Made by a program: the position numbers and the translations under genes. A stretch of 64,000 nt of DNA from Streptomyces sp. f51 (GTDB lineage Bacteria; Actinomycetota; Actinomycetes; Streptomycetales; Streptomycetaceae): positions 682,001 to 746,000 of the forward strand of contig NZ_CP149798.1 in the NCBI RefSeq assembly GCF_037940415.1. The letters are read 5' to 3'. Under the pieces are notes generated by a model that was not told the DNA's origin, made no database searches, and was given only the letters and a program-made list of their open reading frames with translations. Shown one piece after another: positions 45,546 through 54,986 of the stretch. The number at the start of each line of letters is the position of its first letter. Within the stretch, counting starts at the first letter, position 1.

Positions 45546-46982
45546 ATGGGCAATCCCCTGGAGGACCGCTTCGAGCGGGCCCGCGCGGTGGCGGACGCCG
45601 TCCTGTTCGAGGGATACGTCCTCTACCCCTACCGCGCCTCCGCCGCCAAGAACCAGCTGCGCTGGCAGTTCGGCGTGCTCGTGCCGCCCGCCTGGACCGC
45701 CACGACCGGCGAGCACTCCGTCCAGCGGACCGAGTGTCTGCTGGAACCCCGCAAGGGCGACCGGCTCCACGCCGAACTGCGCTTCCTGCACGTGCGGCGG
45801 CGCACCGTCGAACGGCTCGACCCCGACGGCGGCTACACGGAGGTTCCCGAACTGGAGCTTCCCGACCGGGTGCTGGTCCCCTGGGACGAGGGGCACGAGG
45901 AACGCGTCCTGATCCATGAGACGCTCGAAGAACTGACGGGCGATCAAGCATCCCGGCACGCCGTACGGTTCGACCTCCCGGACGCCGTCGCGTACGAGCC
46001 GGTGACCGACGCCGAGGGCCGGACGGTGGGCCGGCTCGTGCGGCGCAGACAGCGGCTGACCGGCGAACTGCGGCCCCGTGTCGAGGAGTTGCCCGGGCCC
46101 TACCGGGTGCTGCGGCTCACGGTGAGCGTGCACAACACCACGGCCGTCCCGGACCGGGCCGACGCCGACCGGGAGACCGCGCTCGCCCACAGCCTGATCG
46201 GCACCCATCTGCTGCTCGGGATTCCCGGGGGACGGTTCCTGTCGCTGACGGACCCGCCGGAGTGGGCCCGTCCGGCCGCGGCGAGCTGCCACAACGACCG
46301 CACCTGGCCCGTGCTCGCGGGCCCGCCCGGCGCGGACGACGTCATGCTGTCCTCGCCGATCATCCTGGAGGACCACCCCGCCGTCGCCGAGGAGAGCCCG
46401 GGGCCCCTCTACGACGCCACCGAGATCGACGAGATCCTCTCGCTGCGCACGGCCGCGCTCACCGACCGCGAGAAGCGCGAGGCCCGCGGCACGGACGCCC
46501 GCGCCGCGGGGGTGATCGACCTGGTGGACGACATGCCGGACGCGGTCCGCGGACGGCTGCACGGGGCGATCCGGGGGCTGCGCGAGATCACCGGCGAGGA
46601 CCCGCCGGGCGAGCCGGTCCCGGCCGCTCCCGACACCGGCCTGAGCCTGCCCCAGGGCCCGGGCCATCCCTGGTGGGACCCGGCGCAGGACGCGGGGGCC
46701 GACGAGGTGCCCGCCGTCGTCGTCATCGACGGGGCGACGGTACGCGCCGGCAGCAGGGTCAGACTCACCCCCGGCGCCCGGCGCTCCGACGCCCAGGACG
46801 CCTTCCTGCACGGCCGCCACGCCACGGTCGAGGCCGTGGTCGGCGACCTCGACGGCGAGACGCATCTCGCCGTCGTCGTGGACGACGACCCCGGCACCGA
46901 CGTACGCAGGGCCCAGGGCCGCTTCCTGTACTTCAAGCCCGACGAGGTGGCCCCGCTGACGGACCCGGAGGAGACGCCATGA
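45546..46982 (+). CDS. Conserved hydrogenase-locus protein (478 aa), function unknown
   Basis: A 478-residue soluble protein. The N-terminal ~300 residues are rich in beta structure (AVLFEGYVLYPYRASAAKNQ; WQFGVLVPPAW; LIGTHLLLGIPGGRFLSL). The C-terminal ~80 residues (VRAGSRVRLTPGARRSDAQD; HGRHATVEAVVGDLDGETHL) look like a small separate domain found fused to it. YRVLRLTVSVHNTT is a recurring feature of this protein in such loci. Start is 1 bp after the upstream stop; it overlaps the protease gene by 4 bp. Required accessory or assembly factor is inference from context. Confidence 0.7.
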   Translation: MGNPLEDRFERARAVADAVLFEGYVLYPYRASAAKNQLRWQFGVLVPPAWTATTGEHSVQRTECLLEPRKGDRLHAELRFLHVRRRTVERLDPDGGYTEVPELELPDRVLVPWDEGHEERVLIHETLEELTGDQASRHAVRFDLPDAVAYEPVTDAEGRTVGRLVRRRQRLTGELRPRVEELPGPYRVLRLTVSVHNTTAVPDRADADRETALAHSLIGTHLLLGIPGGRFLSLTDPPEWARPAAASCHNDRTWPVLAGPPGADDVMLSSPIILEDHPAVAEESPGPLYDATEIDEILSLRTAALTDREKREARGTDARAAGVIDLVDDMPDAVRGRLHGAIRGLREITGEDPPGEPVPAAPDTGLSLPQGPGHPWWDPAQDAGADEVPAVVVIDGATVRAGSRVRLTPGARRSDAQDAFLHGRHATVEAVVGDLDGETHLAVVVDDDPGTDVRRAQGRFLYFKPDEVAPLTDPEETP

Positions 46983-47539
46983 CCGAGTCCGATCGCAGCG
47001 GCCCTGCCGGTGGGGCCGAGGAGCGCGGGAGGGGCCGCGTGCTCGTCGCCGGAGTCGGCAACGTGTTCCTCGGCGACGACGGGTTCGGGGTGGAGACCCT
47101 ACGGCGGCTCGCCGCCCGGACCCCTGAACTGCCGCCCGGCGTCGAGCTGATGGACGCCGGGATCCGGGGGGTGCACCTCGCCTATCGACTGCTGGAGGGC
47201 TACCGGACGCTCGTGCTGGTGGACATCGTCGCCCGCGAGGGTCCGCCGGGCACGCTCCACACGATCGACGTCGGCCCCGAACCCCCCGCCGCACGGAACG
47301 GTCCCGGCCCGCTGGACACCCACGCCATGGACCCGGCCACCGTGCTGGCCCTGCTGCACGATCTGCACGCCGGCGCGGGCGGCACCCTTCCGAGGGAGGT
47401 GTACGTCGTCGGCTGCGTTCCCCAGGACACCGGCGAGGGCATGGGGCTGACTCCCCCGGTGGCCGGTGCCGTGGACGCCGCCGCCGACCTGGTGCTCGAC
47501 CTGGTACACCGCGCCACCTCCGTACCCCAGCGGAGCTGA
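46979..47539 (+). CDS. [NiFe] hydrogenase maturation endopeptidase
   Basis: A 186-residue HyaD/HybD/HycI-family protease that removes the C-terminal extension of the large subunit after nickel insertion. VLVAGVGNVFLGDDGFGVET contains the conserved Gly-Asn and the nickel-sensing Asp/Glu, VELMDAGIRG the second acidic residue and DTHAMDPATVLALLHDL the nickel-ligand His. The first ~20 residues are a variable extension. It overlaps the 478-aa gene by 4 bp. Its target is the 23-residue tail of HhyL. Confidence 0.92.
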   Translation: MTESDRSGPAGGAEERGRGRVLVAGVGNVFLGDDGFGVETLRRLAARTPELPPGVELMDAGIRGVHLAYRLLEGYRTLVLVDIVAREGPPGTLHTIDVGPEPPAARNGPGPLDTHAMDPATVLALLHDLHAGAGGTLPREVYVVGCVPQDTGEGMGLTPPVAGAVDAAADLVLDLVHRATSVPQRS

Positions 47540-47556
47540 CCACGATGGAGGCAAGG

Positions 47557-47661
47557 ATGGAATGGCAATGGGTTGGCCTGGCCGCGGGCCTCGTAGTGGC
47601 CTACGGCGTCGCGAGGAACCTCTCCGACATCCGCCGCTACTTGCGCATGCGGCGCATGTGA
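47557..47661 (+). CDS. 34-residue single-pass membrane protein in hydrogenase locus (DUF6893-like)
   Basis: The sequence reads MEWQWVGLAAGLVVAYGVAR through to a basic tail (RRYLRMRRM): one hydrophobic helix followed by positive charge. GGAGG lies 5 nt before the ATG, a near-ideal ribosome site. It starts 17 bp after the protease stop in the same direction. It resembles the family of very small actinobacterial proteins grouped as DUF6893. It may anchor the otherwise soluble hydrogenase or an accessory protein at the membrane, which is inference. Its last 25 bp overlap the end of the convergent PadR gene. Confidence 0.75.
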   Translation: MEWQWVGLAAGLVVAYGVARNLSDIRRYLRMRRM

Positions 47662-48116
47662 TCCGGCGGACGTGAATGATCGGGCGGCCGTGCGTGATCC
47701 GGTGGACGCGCCCCGGCGCGCGGACTGCCGCCGTCGCGCCCGGCGCGGCCTCCGACGTCCTCGAGCTGTACGTACCGCTCCAGGAAGAGATGCAGGGTGC
47801 CGTGGAGTTCACCCAGGCGTACGAACCACAGGGCGAGGTTCATGGCGCCCTGCTGGGTGATCGCGTAGACACGGCGCGCGGGTCCGCTCTCCGAGGCGTG
47901 CCAGTGCGAGGTGACCTCGCCGCTGCCCTCCATGCCCCGCAGCAGCCGGTACACATGCGCCTGGTCCGCGTCGCCGCAGCCGAAAGCGCCCAGGCGCTGC
48001 ACCAGTTCATAGCCATGACCTTGGCGTTCGGCCAGCAACAGGAGCAGCACCGGGGTGAGCAGAGCGCGTCGCTCGACCTCTTGCCCGGTCATCGTGTTCT
48101 CAGGGTAACCAGCCAT
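47637..48116 (-). CDS. PadR-family transcriptional regulator
   Basis: A 159-residue regulator. The winged helix-turn-helix contains LTPVLLLLLAERQGHGYELV and DQAHVYRLLRGMEGSGEVTS, with the wing ARRVYAITQQGAMNLA. A C-terminal helix for dimerisation and a His/Pro/Asp-rich tail (RPPDHARPPDHSRPPDHMRR) follow; the three PPDH repeats could bind metal. It is divergent from hypA and convergent with the 34-aa gene, so it sits in the middle of the hydrogenase locus and probably controls it. The 64-bp gap to hypA carries promoters for both. Ligand unknown. Confidence 0.85.
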   Translation of the reverse strand: MAGYPENTMTGQEVERRALLTPVLLLLLAERQGHGYELVQRLGAFGCGDADQAHVYRLLRGMEGSGEVTSHWHASESGPARRVYAITQQGAMNLALWFVRLGELHGTLHLFLERYVQLEDVGGRAGRDGGSPRAGARPPDHARPPDHSRPPDHMRRMRK

Positions 48117-48180
48117 GCGCGCGCCTCACATCCGGGCGAGGCGGCCCCGCGCGGCGGTGGAGCGGCGGGAGGTGAGGGTG

Positions 48181-48570
48181 ATGCATGAGCTGTCGATCGC
48201 CGTCGCGGTCGTCGAACAGGTCGAGGAGGCCGTACGGGACCAGGGCCGCGCGGTCGAGTCGCTGACCCTGCGGATCGGCGAGCTGGCGGGGGTGGTGCCC
48301 GAGGCCCTGGACTTCTCGTTCGGGCTCGCGGCCGAGGGCACCGCGCTGGCGGGTGCGCGGCTGCTGATCGAGACTGTCGAGGCACGGGGCCGCTGCGAGG
48401 GCTGCGGCCGCGAGGCGCCGACCGGGATGCCCCCGGTGCTGTGGTGCGCCGGATGCGGGGCGCCGCTGACCCTGCTCGGCGGCCGTGAGCTGGAGATCGT
48501 CCGGGTGACGCTGGCCGACGGTCGCCCGGAGGTACGCGACGAGGAGGCGAGCCATGTGCCGCACCGTTGA
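48181..48570 (+). CDS. hypA: Hydrogenase nickel incorporation protein HypA
   Basis: A 129-residue nickel metallochaperone that loads Ni into the large subunit with HypB. MHELSIA gives the Ni-binding His2; the zinc-finger cysteines are Cys72, 75, 89 and 92 (CEGC and CAGC). ATG 48181 follows GGGAGGTGAGGGTG. It overlaps hypB by 17 bp. First gene of the hypABFCDE operon. Confidence 0.95.
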   Translation: MHELSIAVAVVEQVEEAVRDQGRAVESLTLRIGELAGVVPEALDFSFGLAAEGTALAGARLLIETVEARGRCEGCGREAPTGMPPVLWCAGCGAPLTLLGGRELEIVRVTLADGRPEVRDEEASHVPHR

Positions 48571-49453
48571 CCTGCATCAGGCCGTGCTCGCCAAGAACGA
48601 CGAGAACGCGCTGGCCCTGCGGGGCTATCTGGGTGACCGCGGCACGGTGGCGGTGAACCTGCTGTCCAGTCCGGGCAGCGGCAAGACGGCCCTGCTCGAA
48701 CAGCTGCTCACGCGCGCCGTCGCGGGCGGCACCCCGGCCGCGGCCGTCACCGCCGATCTGGCGACCGAGAACGACGCGACCCGACTGGCCCGTTCCGGCG
48801 CGCCGGTGCGGCAGATCCTCACCGACGGGCTGTGCCACCTTGAGGCCGGCATGCTCCGGCGGAAGCTCGAGGGCTGGCTGCCCGAGGGCACCCGGCTGCT
48901 GTTCGTCGAGAACGTCGGCAATCTGGTCTGCCCCGCCTCCTACGACCTCGGGGAGACCCTGCGCGTCGCGCTCGCGTCGGTGACCGAGGGCGAGGACAAG
49001 CCGGTCAAGTACCCGACCGCCTTCGGCCTCGCGCAGCTGGTCGTGATCACCAAGACCGACATCGCGGACGCCGTCGGCTTCGACCGGGAGGCGTTCCTGC
49101 GGGGTGTACGGCAGGTCAATCCCGGGGTGCCGGTCCTGGAGACCTCGGCCCGTACCGGCGTGGGGGTCGACGCCCTGCTGGCGCACGTCCTGCGCTGCGC
49201 GGCCGGCGAGGAGACGCACGTACCGGTCCTGGCGCGGGAGCACGAGCGGTATCTGCGCAGCCACGAGAACGGGCACGAGCACGGCCACGAACACCCCCCG
49301 GCGGACGGGCACGAGCACGGCGACGGGCACACGCACGGCGACGAGCACCGCCCGGCCGGCGGGCACGACCACACCGGCCGGCACGAACACGTCGACGGAC
49401 GCGAACACGTCCACGCGTCCACGCGGCCCGGCGTGCGGGGACAGACCCGGTGA
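48554..49453 (+). CDS. hypB: Hydrogenase nickel incorporation GTPase HypB, with C-terminal histidine tail
   Basis: A 299-residue SIMIBI-class GTPase. The P-loop is LLSSPGSGKTALLE (about residues 37-50), and the dimer-interface metal site includes Cys94/His95 in TDGLCHLEAGM. VITKTDIADAVGF is the guanine-specificity motif. The usual N-terminal CxxCGC nickel motif is absent. Instead the last ~60 residues hold 16 histidines in HEHG/DGHxH repeats, which should store or shuttle nickel. It overlaps hypA by 17 bp and hypF by 4 bp. Low-complexity tail codons resemble the rest of the gene, so it is not a frameshift. Confidence 0.95.
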   Translation: MCRTVDLHQAVLAKNDENALALRGYLGDRGTVAVNLLSSPGSGKTALLEQLLTRAVAGGTPAAAVTADLATENDATRLARSGAPVRQILTDGLCHLEAGMLRRKLEGWLPEGTRLLFVENVGNLVCPASYDLGETLRVALASVTEGEDKPVKYPTAFGLAQLVVITKTDIADAVGFDREAFLRGVRQVNPGVPVLETSARTGVGVDALLAHVLRCAAGEETHVPVLAREHERYLRSHENGHEHGHEHPPADGHEHGDGHTHGDEHRPAGGHDHTGRHEHVDGREHVHASTRPGVRGQTR

Positions 49454-51810
49454 ACAGCTCCCCGGGGCGCGAGCGCCGGCACGTCACCGTCACGGGCGTG
49501 GTCCAGGGAGTGGGGTTCCGGCCCTTCGTCTACACCCTCGCGTGCGAACTCGGGCTGACCGGCTGGGTCACCAACAACGCGCGGGGCGTCGAGGCCGAGG
49601 TGGAGGGCCCGGCCGACGCCGTGGCGGAGTTCTGCGCGCGGATCGGCACGCGGCCGCCTCCGCTCGCGGTCGTCGAGTCGGTGGAGCACGAGGCCGTACC
49701 CCTGGAGGGCGAGGGCTCGGAGTTCACCATCCGCCCCTCCACCGCCGGACCGGGCCGCACCCTGGTCTCGCCGGACACCGCGACCTGCGACGCCTGTCTG
49801 AGCGAACTCGCCGATCCCGCCGACCGGCGGTACCGGCACCCCTTCATCACCTGTACGCACTGCGGCCCGCGGTTCACCATCGTGACCTCGCTGCCGTACG
49901 ACCGGGACAGCACCACCATGGCGGGCTTCCCGATGTGCGACGACTGCGCCCGCGAGTACACCGACCCGGCCGACCGCCGCTTCCACGCCCAGCCGATCGC
50001 CTGCCCCGCCTGCGGGCCCCGGCTCACCCTGCGCACCGGGGCGGACGATCCGGGCGAGCTGCGCGACGGGGACGCGCTCGCCGAGGCCCGCCGGCTGCTG
50101 GCGGAGGGTGCCGTGGTCGCGGTCAAGGGGATCGGCGGCTACCACCTGGCGTGCGACGCGGGCGATCCCGCGGCCGTACGCACCCTGCGCAAGCGCAAGA
50201 ACCGCGGGGGCAAGCCCTTCGCGGTGCTCGCCGGTTCGCTGGACACCGTCCGGCGGCTGGCCCATGTCGGGCCCGAGGAGCGGGAGTTGCTCCTCGGGCC
50301 GCGCAAGCCGGTGGTCCTGCTGCGGCGGCGGGCGGAGGCGGGCGACGAGATCGCGGCGGGCGTCGCGCCGGGCAGCCCGGACCTCGGCGTCATGCTCCCG
50401 TACACCCCGCTGCACCGGCTGCTGCTCGGGCTGCCCGGTGATCCGCCGGGTCCCGCCGTCCTCGTGATGACCAGCGGGAACCGCTCGGGCGAGCCCATCG
50501 TCACCGACGACGCGGAGGCGCTGACCCGGCTTGCGGGACTCGCCGACGCCTGGCTCGGCCACGACCGGCCCGTCCATGTGCCCTGTGACGACTCGGTGGT
50601 ACGGGTGTGCGCGGGCGCCGAGCTCCCGGTGCGGCGGTCGCGCGGCTACGCCCCCTTCCCGGTCGCGCTCCCGGTGCCGGTGCTCCCGGCCCTGGCCGTG
50701 GGCGGTGACCTGAAGAACACCTTCTGCGCCGGGGACGGCCGCTACGCCTGGCTGTCCGCGCACGTCGGCGACATGGACGACCTGGCCACCCTGACCGCCT
50801 TCGAGCGGGCCACCGGCCATCTGACGGACCTCACCGGCGTCGCACCGCGCCTGCTCGTCGCCGACCGGCATCCCGGCTACCGCTCCACCCAGTGGGCGCG
50901 GCGCGCCGCCGCAGCCCGCGGGCTGCCCCTGCGCCAGGTGCAGCACCACCACGCCCATGTCGCCTCGGCGATGGCCGAGCACGGTCTCGACGGCTCGTCG
51001 CCGGTGATCGGGGTCGCCTTCGACGGGACCGGCTACGGCGACGACGGTGCCGTGTGGGGAGGCGAGGTGCTGCTCGCCGACTACGACGGATACCGGCGGT
51101 TCGCCCATCTGGGCTATGTCCCGCTGCCGGGCGGCGACGCGGCCGTACGCAACCCCTACCGCATGGCGTTGTCGCATCTGCGGGCCGCGGGACTGCCCTG
51201 GCACGACGACCTGCCGTGCGCTGCGGCGGCCACGCCCGAGGAGCGGCGGCTGCTCCAACGGCAGCTGGAACGCGGGCTCCACTGCGTTCCCACGTCCAGC
51301 ATGGGACGCCTCTTCGACGCGGTGTCCTCGCTCGCGGGCGTCTGTCACCGGGTGGAGTACGAGGCGCAGGCGGCGATGGAGCTGGAGAACGCGGCGCTGG
51401 CCGATCTCTCGGGGACGCTCGCCGACGACGAGCGGGACGACGCGTACCGGTTCATGCTGAGAGCGGTCCGTCAGGACCCCGGGGCGCCGATCGTCGCCGA
51501 CCCGGCGCCGGTCCTGGCCGCCGCCGTCGCGGACGTCAGGGCCGGTGTCGCGGCCGGTGCCGTGGCCCGCCGGTTCCACCGGGCCGTCACGGACCTGGTC
51601 CTGGAGGTGTGCGCGGTGGCACGGAGACGGACCGGCATCGGCACGGTCGCCCTCAGCGGCGGGGTGTTCTGCAACGCCCTGCTCACCGAGGGCTGCGGGG
51701 CCGTCCTGGAACGGGACGGCTTCACCGTGCTGAGGCACCACAGGGTTCCCCCCAACGACGGCGGTCTGGCCCTCGGCCAACTGGCCGTCGCCGCCCGGTC
51801 GCTGGACTGA
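49450..51810 (+). CDS. hypF: Carbamoyltransferase HypF
   Basis: A 786-residue multidomain enzyme that makes the cyanide ligands of the active site from carbamoyl phosphate. Domains in order: acylphosphatase-like (VTGVVQGVGFRPFVYTLA), two zinc fingers (CDACLSEL and CTHCGPRF; CDDCAREY and CPACGPR), YrdC-like (AVVAVKGIGGYHLACDA) and Kae1-like carbamoyltransferase (VQHHHAHVASAMAEH). The C-terminus carries TVALSGGVFCNALLTEG. All catalytic blocks appear intact. GTG start overlaps the hypB stop by 4 bp. Confidence 0.96.
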   Translation: MNSSPGRERRHVTVTGVVQGVGFRPFVYTLACELGLTGWVTNNARGVEAEVEGPADAVAEFCARIGTRPPPLAVVESVEHEAVPLEGEGSEFTIRPSTAGPGRTLVSPDTATCDACLSELADPADRRYRHPFITCTHCGPRFTIVTSLPYDRDSTTMAGFPMCDDCAREYTDPADRRFHAQPIACPACGPRLTLRTGADDPGELRDGDALAEARRLLAEGAVVAVKGIGGYHLACDAGDPAAVRTLRKRKNRGGKPFAVLAGSLDTVRRLAHVGPEERELLLGPRKPVVLLRRRAEAGDEIAAGVAPGSPDLGVMLPYTPLHRLLLGLPGDPPGPAVLVMTSGNRSGEPIVTDDAEALTRLAGLADAWLGHDRPVHVPCDDSVVRVCAGAELPVRRSRGYAPFPVALPVPVLPALAVGGDLKNTFCAGDGRYAWLSAHVGDMDDLATLTAFERATGHLTDLTGVAPRLLVADRHPGYRSTQWARRAAAARGLPLRQVQHHHAHVASAMAEHGLDGSSPVIGVAFDGTGYGDDGAVWGGEVLLADYDGYRRFAHLGYVPLPGGDAAVRNPYRMALSHLRAAGLPWHDDLPCAAAATPEERRLLQRQLERGLHCVPTSSMGRLFDAVSSLAGVCHRVEYEAQAAMELENAALADLSGTLADDERDDAYRFMLRAVRQDPGAPIVADPAPVLAAAVADVRAGVAAGAVARRFHRAVTDLVLEVCAVARRRTGIGTVALSGGVFCNALLTEGCGAVLERDGFTVLRHHRVPPNDGGLALGQLAVAARSLD

Positions 51811-51845
51811 CGCGGCGGAGCGTACGAGTGAGGCAGGAGCGAGTC

Positions 51846-52180
51846 ATGTGTCTGGCCGTACCCGGCCGAGTGCTGGAGATCGAGGAACGTGACGCGACGC
51901 GGATGGCCAAGGTGGACTTCGGCGGTGTCGTCAAGGACGTGTGTCTGGAGTACGTGCCGGACATGAAGGTCGGTGACTACGCCATCGTCCATGTGGGGTT
52001 CGCGTTGCAGCGGCTGGACGAGGAGTCGGCGAAGCAGACCCTGGAACTGTTCGAGAACCTCGGTGTCCTTGAGGAGGAGTTCGGCGACGCCTGGGGCAAG
52101 GCCGCCCGGGACGCCGGCGCCGAACGCCCCGCGGGAACCGGACTTCCGCCCCTGAAGGGCGCCGAGAAGGAGGCGCGGTC

Positions 52181-52184
<4 letters not shown>
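51846..52184 (+). CDS. hypC: Hydrogenase assembly chaperone HypC
   Basis: A 112-residue chaperone that carries the Fe(CN)2CO unit with HypD. The essential N-terminal Cys2 is in [34 protein letters not shown] and [18 protein letters not shown] follow the usual OB-like fold. It has an extra ~25-residue Gly/Pro/Lys C-terminal tail beyond the common 75-90-residue length. It overlaps hypD by 4 bp. Confidence 0.95.
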
Positions 52185-53291
<1,107 letters not shown>

Positions 53292-53299
<8 letters not shown>

Positions 53300-54362
53300 C
53301 TCGGCCTACGCTCCCGCCGACTTCTCCTCCTGGACCTGTCCGGCGCCGCTGCGCGACCACGACAGGATCGTGATGGGGCACGGCGGTGGCGGCACGCTCT
53401 CCGCCGAGCTGGTGGAGCACCTGTTCGCGCCCGCGTTCGGCAACAAGGTGCTCGCCGAGCTCGGCGACTCCGCCCATCTGCTGATGGGCGGCGCCCGGCT
53501 CGCCTTCTCCACCGACTCCTTCGTCGTACGGCCGCTGTTCTTCCCCGGCGGCAGCATCGGGGACCTCGCCGTCAACGGCACGGTCAACGACCTGGCCATG
53601 GCCGGGGCGGTACCCGCCTACCTCTCCTGCGCGTTCATCCTGGAGGAGGGGGTGGAGCTCTCCGTCGTGGGGCGCGTGGCCGAGGCGATGGGCGAGGCGG
53701 CGCGGACGGCAGGGGTGCTGGTCGCGACCGGCGACACCAAGGTCGTGGACGCCGGTCACGGCGACGGCGTCTTCATCAACACCGCCGGGATCGGCCTGAT
53801 CCCGGACGGCGTCGACATCCGTCCGCAGCGCGCGGCCCCCGGTGACGTGGTGCTGGTCAGCGGGCCGATCGGCGTGCACGGGGTGGCGATCATGAGTGTG
53901 CGCGAGGGTCTTGAGTTCGGCGTCGAGATCCAGAGCGACACCGCGTCGCTGGCCGGTCTGGTCGCGGACATGCTGGCCGTCTGCCCCGACATCCATGTGC
54001 TGCGCGATCCGACCCGCGGCGGTCTGGCGACCTCGCTGAACGAGATCGCGGCGGCGGCCCGGGTCGGCGTCCGGCTCGACGAGCGGTCGCTGCCCGTCCC
54101 GGAGACGGTCGCCAACGCCTGCGCCTTCCTCGGCCTCGACCCGCTGTACGTGGCCAACGAGGGCAAGCTGGTCGCGTTCGTGGCGGCCGAGCACGCCGAC
54201 GCCGTGCTGGCGGCGATGCGGGCCCATCCGCTGGGCAAGGAGTCCGTGGCGATCGGGCAGTGCGTGCCCGACCATCCCGGCATGGTGGTCGCGGCCACCG
54301 GTCTGGGCGGCACCCGGGTGGTGGACATGCCCCTCGGGGAGCAGCTTCCGCGCATCTGCTGA
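53292..54362 (+). CDS. hypE: Hydrogenase expression/formation protein HypE
   Basis: A 356-residue PurM-like ATPase that dehydrates the S-carboxamide made by HypF into thiocyanate. [18 protein letters not shown] is the ATP-binding region; the catalytic cysteine is the last residue in EQLPRIC, as required. A TTG start at 53292 gives the expected length. Last gene of the hyp operon; a strong hairpin follows at 54413. Overlaps hypD by 8 bp. Confidence 0.96.
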
Positions 54363-54412
54363 CCCACCGCCGGGCCCGCCGCCGTCGCGCGGGCCCGCGG
54401 CCCGACGCTCCC

Positions 54413-54468
54413 GAGGCCGGCCCCCGGTGACGACCCGCATCACGCGGGCGTCGCCGGGGGCCGGCCTC
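54413..54468. terminator. Strong hairpin terminator after hypE
   Basis: A long GC-rich hairpin: GAGGCCGGCCCCCGG pairs with CCGGGGGCCGGCCTC, and the stem continues with mismatches to a short loop. It ends the hydrogenase maturation operon. Confidence 0.9.
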
Positions 54469-54485
54469 GTGCGTGCCCGGGGTGT

Positions 54486-54508
54486 GCAACCCTCTCGCAA
54501 CGTCCGGG
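54486..54508 (+). promoter_or_regulatory. Candidate operator GCAAC-N6-GCAACGTCCGGG (DUF779 promoter)
   Basis: Identical in its conserved positions to the element at 11533-11555 and 46 bp upstream of the DUF779 ATG. Two GCAAC repeats with 11-bp period, then GTCCGGG. Confidence 0.6.
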
Positions 54509-54554
54509 ATGGTCGGCTGGTCCGCGACAGCCGCGAGACCCGAGGGGGAAGCCG

Positions 54555-54911
54555 ATGGACGTCGTCCCGCGCGTGGAGCTGACATCCGCGGCCGCCGAAC
54601 TGCTGAGGCGGCTGCGCACCGAGCACGGACCCCTGATGTTCCATCAGTCGGGCGGCTGCTGCGACGGCAGCGCGCCCATGTGCTACTTGGCGGGCGAGTT
54701 CCGCACCGGCGGTTCCGACGTCCTGCTGGCCGATCTGGAGGTCGAGGGCGTCGCGGAGCCGGTGTCCTTCTGGATGTCGAAGAGCCAGTTCGAGCTGTGG
54801 AGTCACACGCGCCTGATCGTGGACGTCGTGCCGGGCCGTGGCAGCGGCTTCTCCCTGGAAGCACCCGAAGGAGTGCGTTTTCTCATCCGTTCCCGCGTCG
54901 TAGGCGCCTAG
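54555..54911 (+). CDS. DUF779 family protein
   Basis: A 118-residue soluble protein of the DUF779 family. The conserved cysteine-rich core is FHQSGGCCDGSAPMCYL (three cysteines), followed by WMSKSQFELWSHTRLIVDVV and FSLEAPEGVRFLIRSR. In many bacteria this gene lies next to an acetaldehyde/aldehyde dehydrogenase gene and is thought to assist it. Here it is separated by 43 kb from the aldehyde dehydrogenase but shares its promoter element. ATG 54555 follows GGGGGAAGCCG. Monocistronic. Exact role unknown. Confidence 0.88.
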   Translation: MDVVPRVELTSAAAELLRRLRTEHGPLMFHQSGGCCDGSAPMCYLAGEFRTGGSDVLLADLEVEGVAEPVSFWMSKSQFELWSHTRLIVDVVPGRGSGFSLEAPEGVRFLIRSRVVGA

Positions 54912-54986
54912 CCACCGCCCCGGGTCCCCGTCTCTGATGCAATTCTGCTGATTCCCGGCAGAGTTGACGAGACATCAGGGGGCACG

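Noticed and set aside
48940..51780. A 946-codon minus-strand frame opposite hypB and hypF
   Set aside because: Mirror of conserved hyp genes and lacks recognisable domains.
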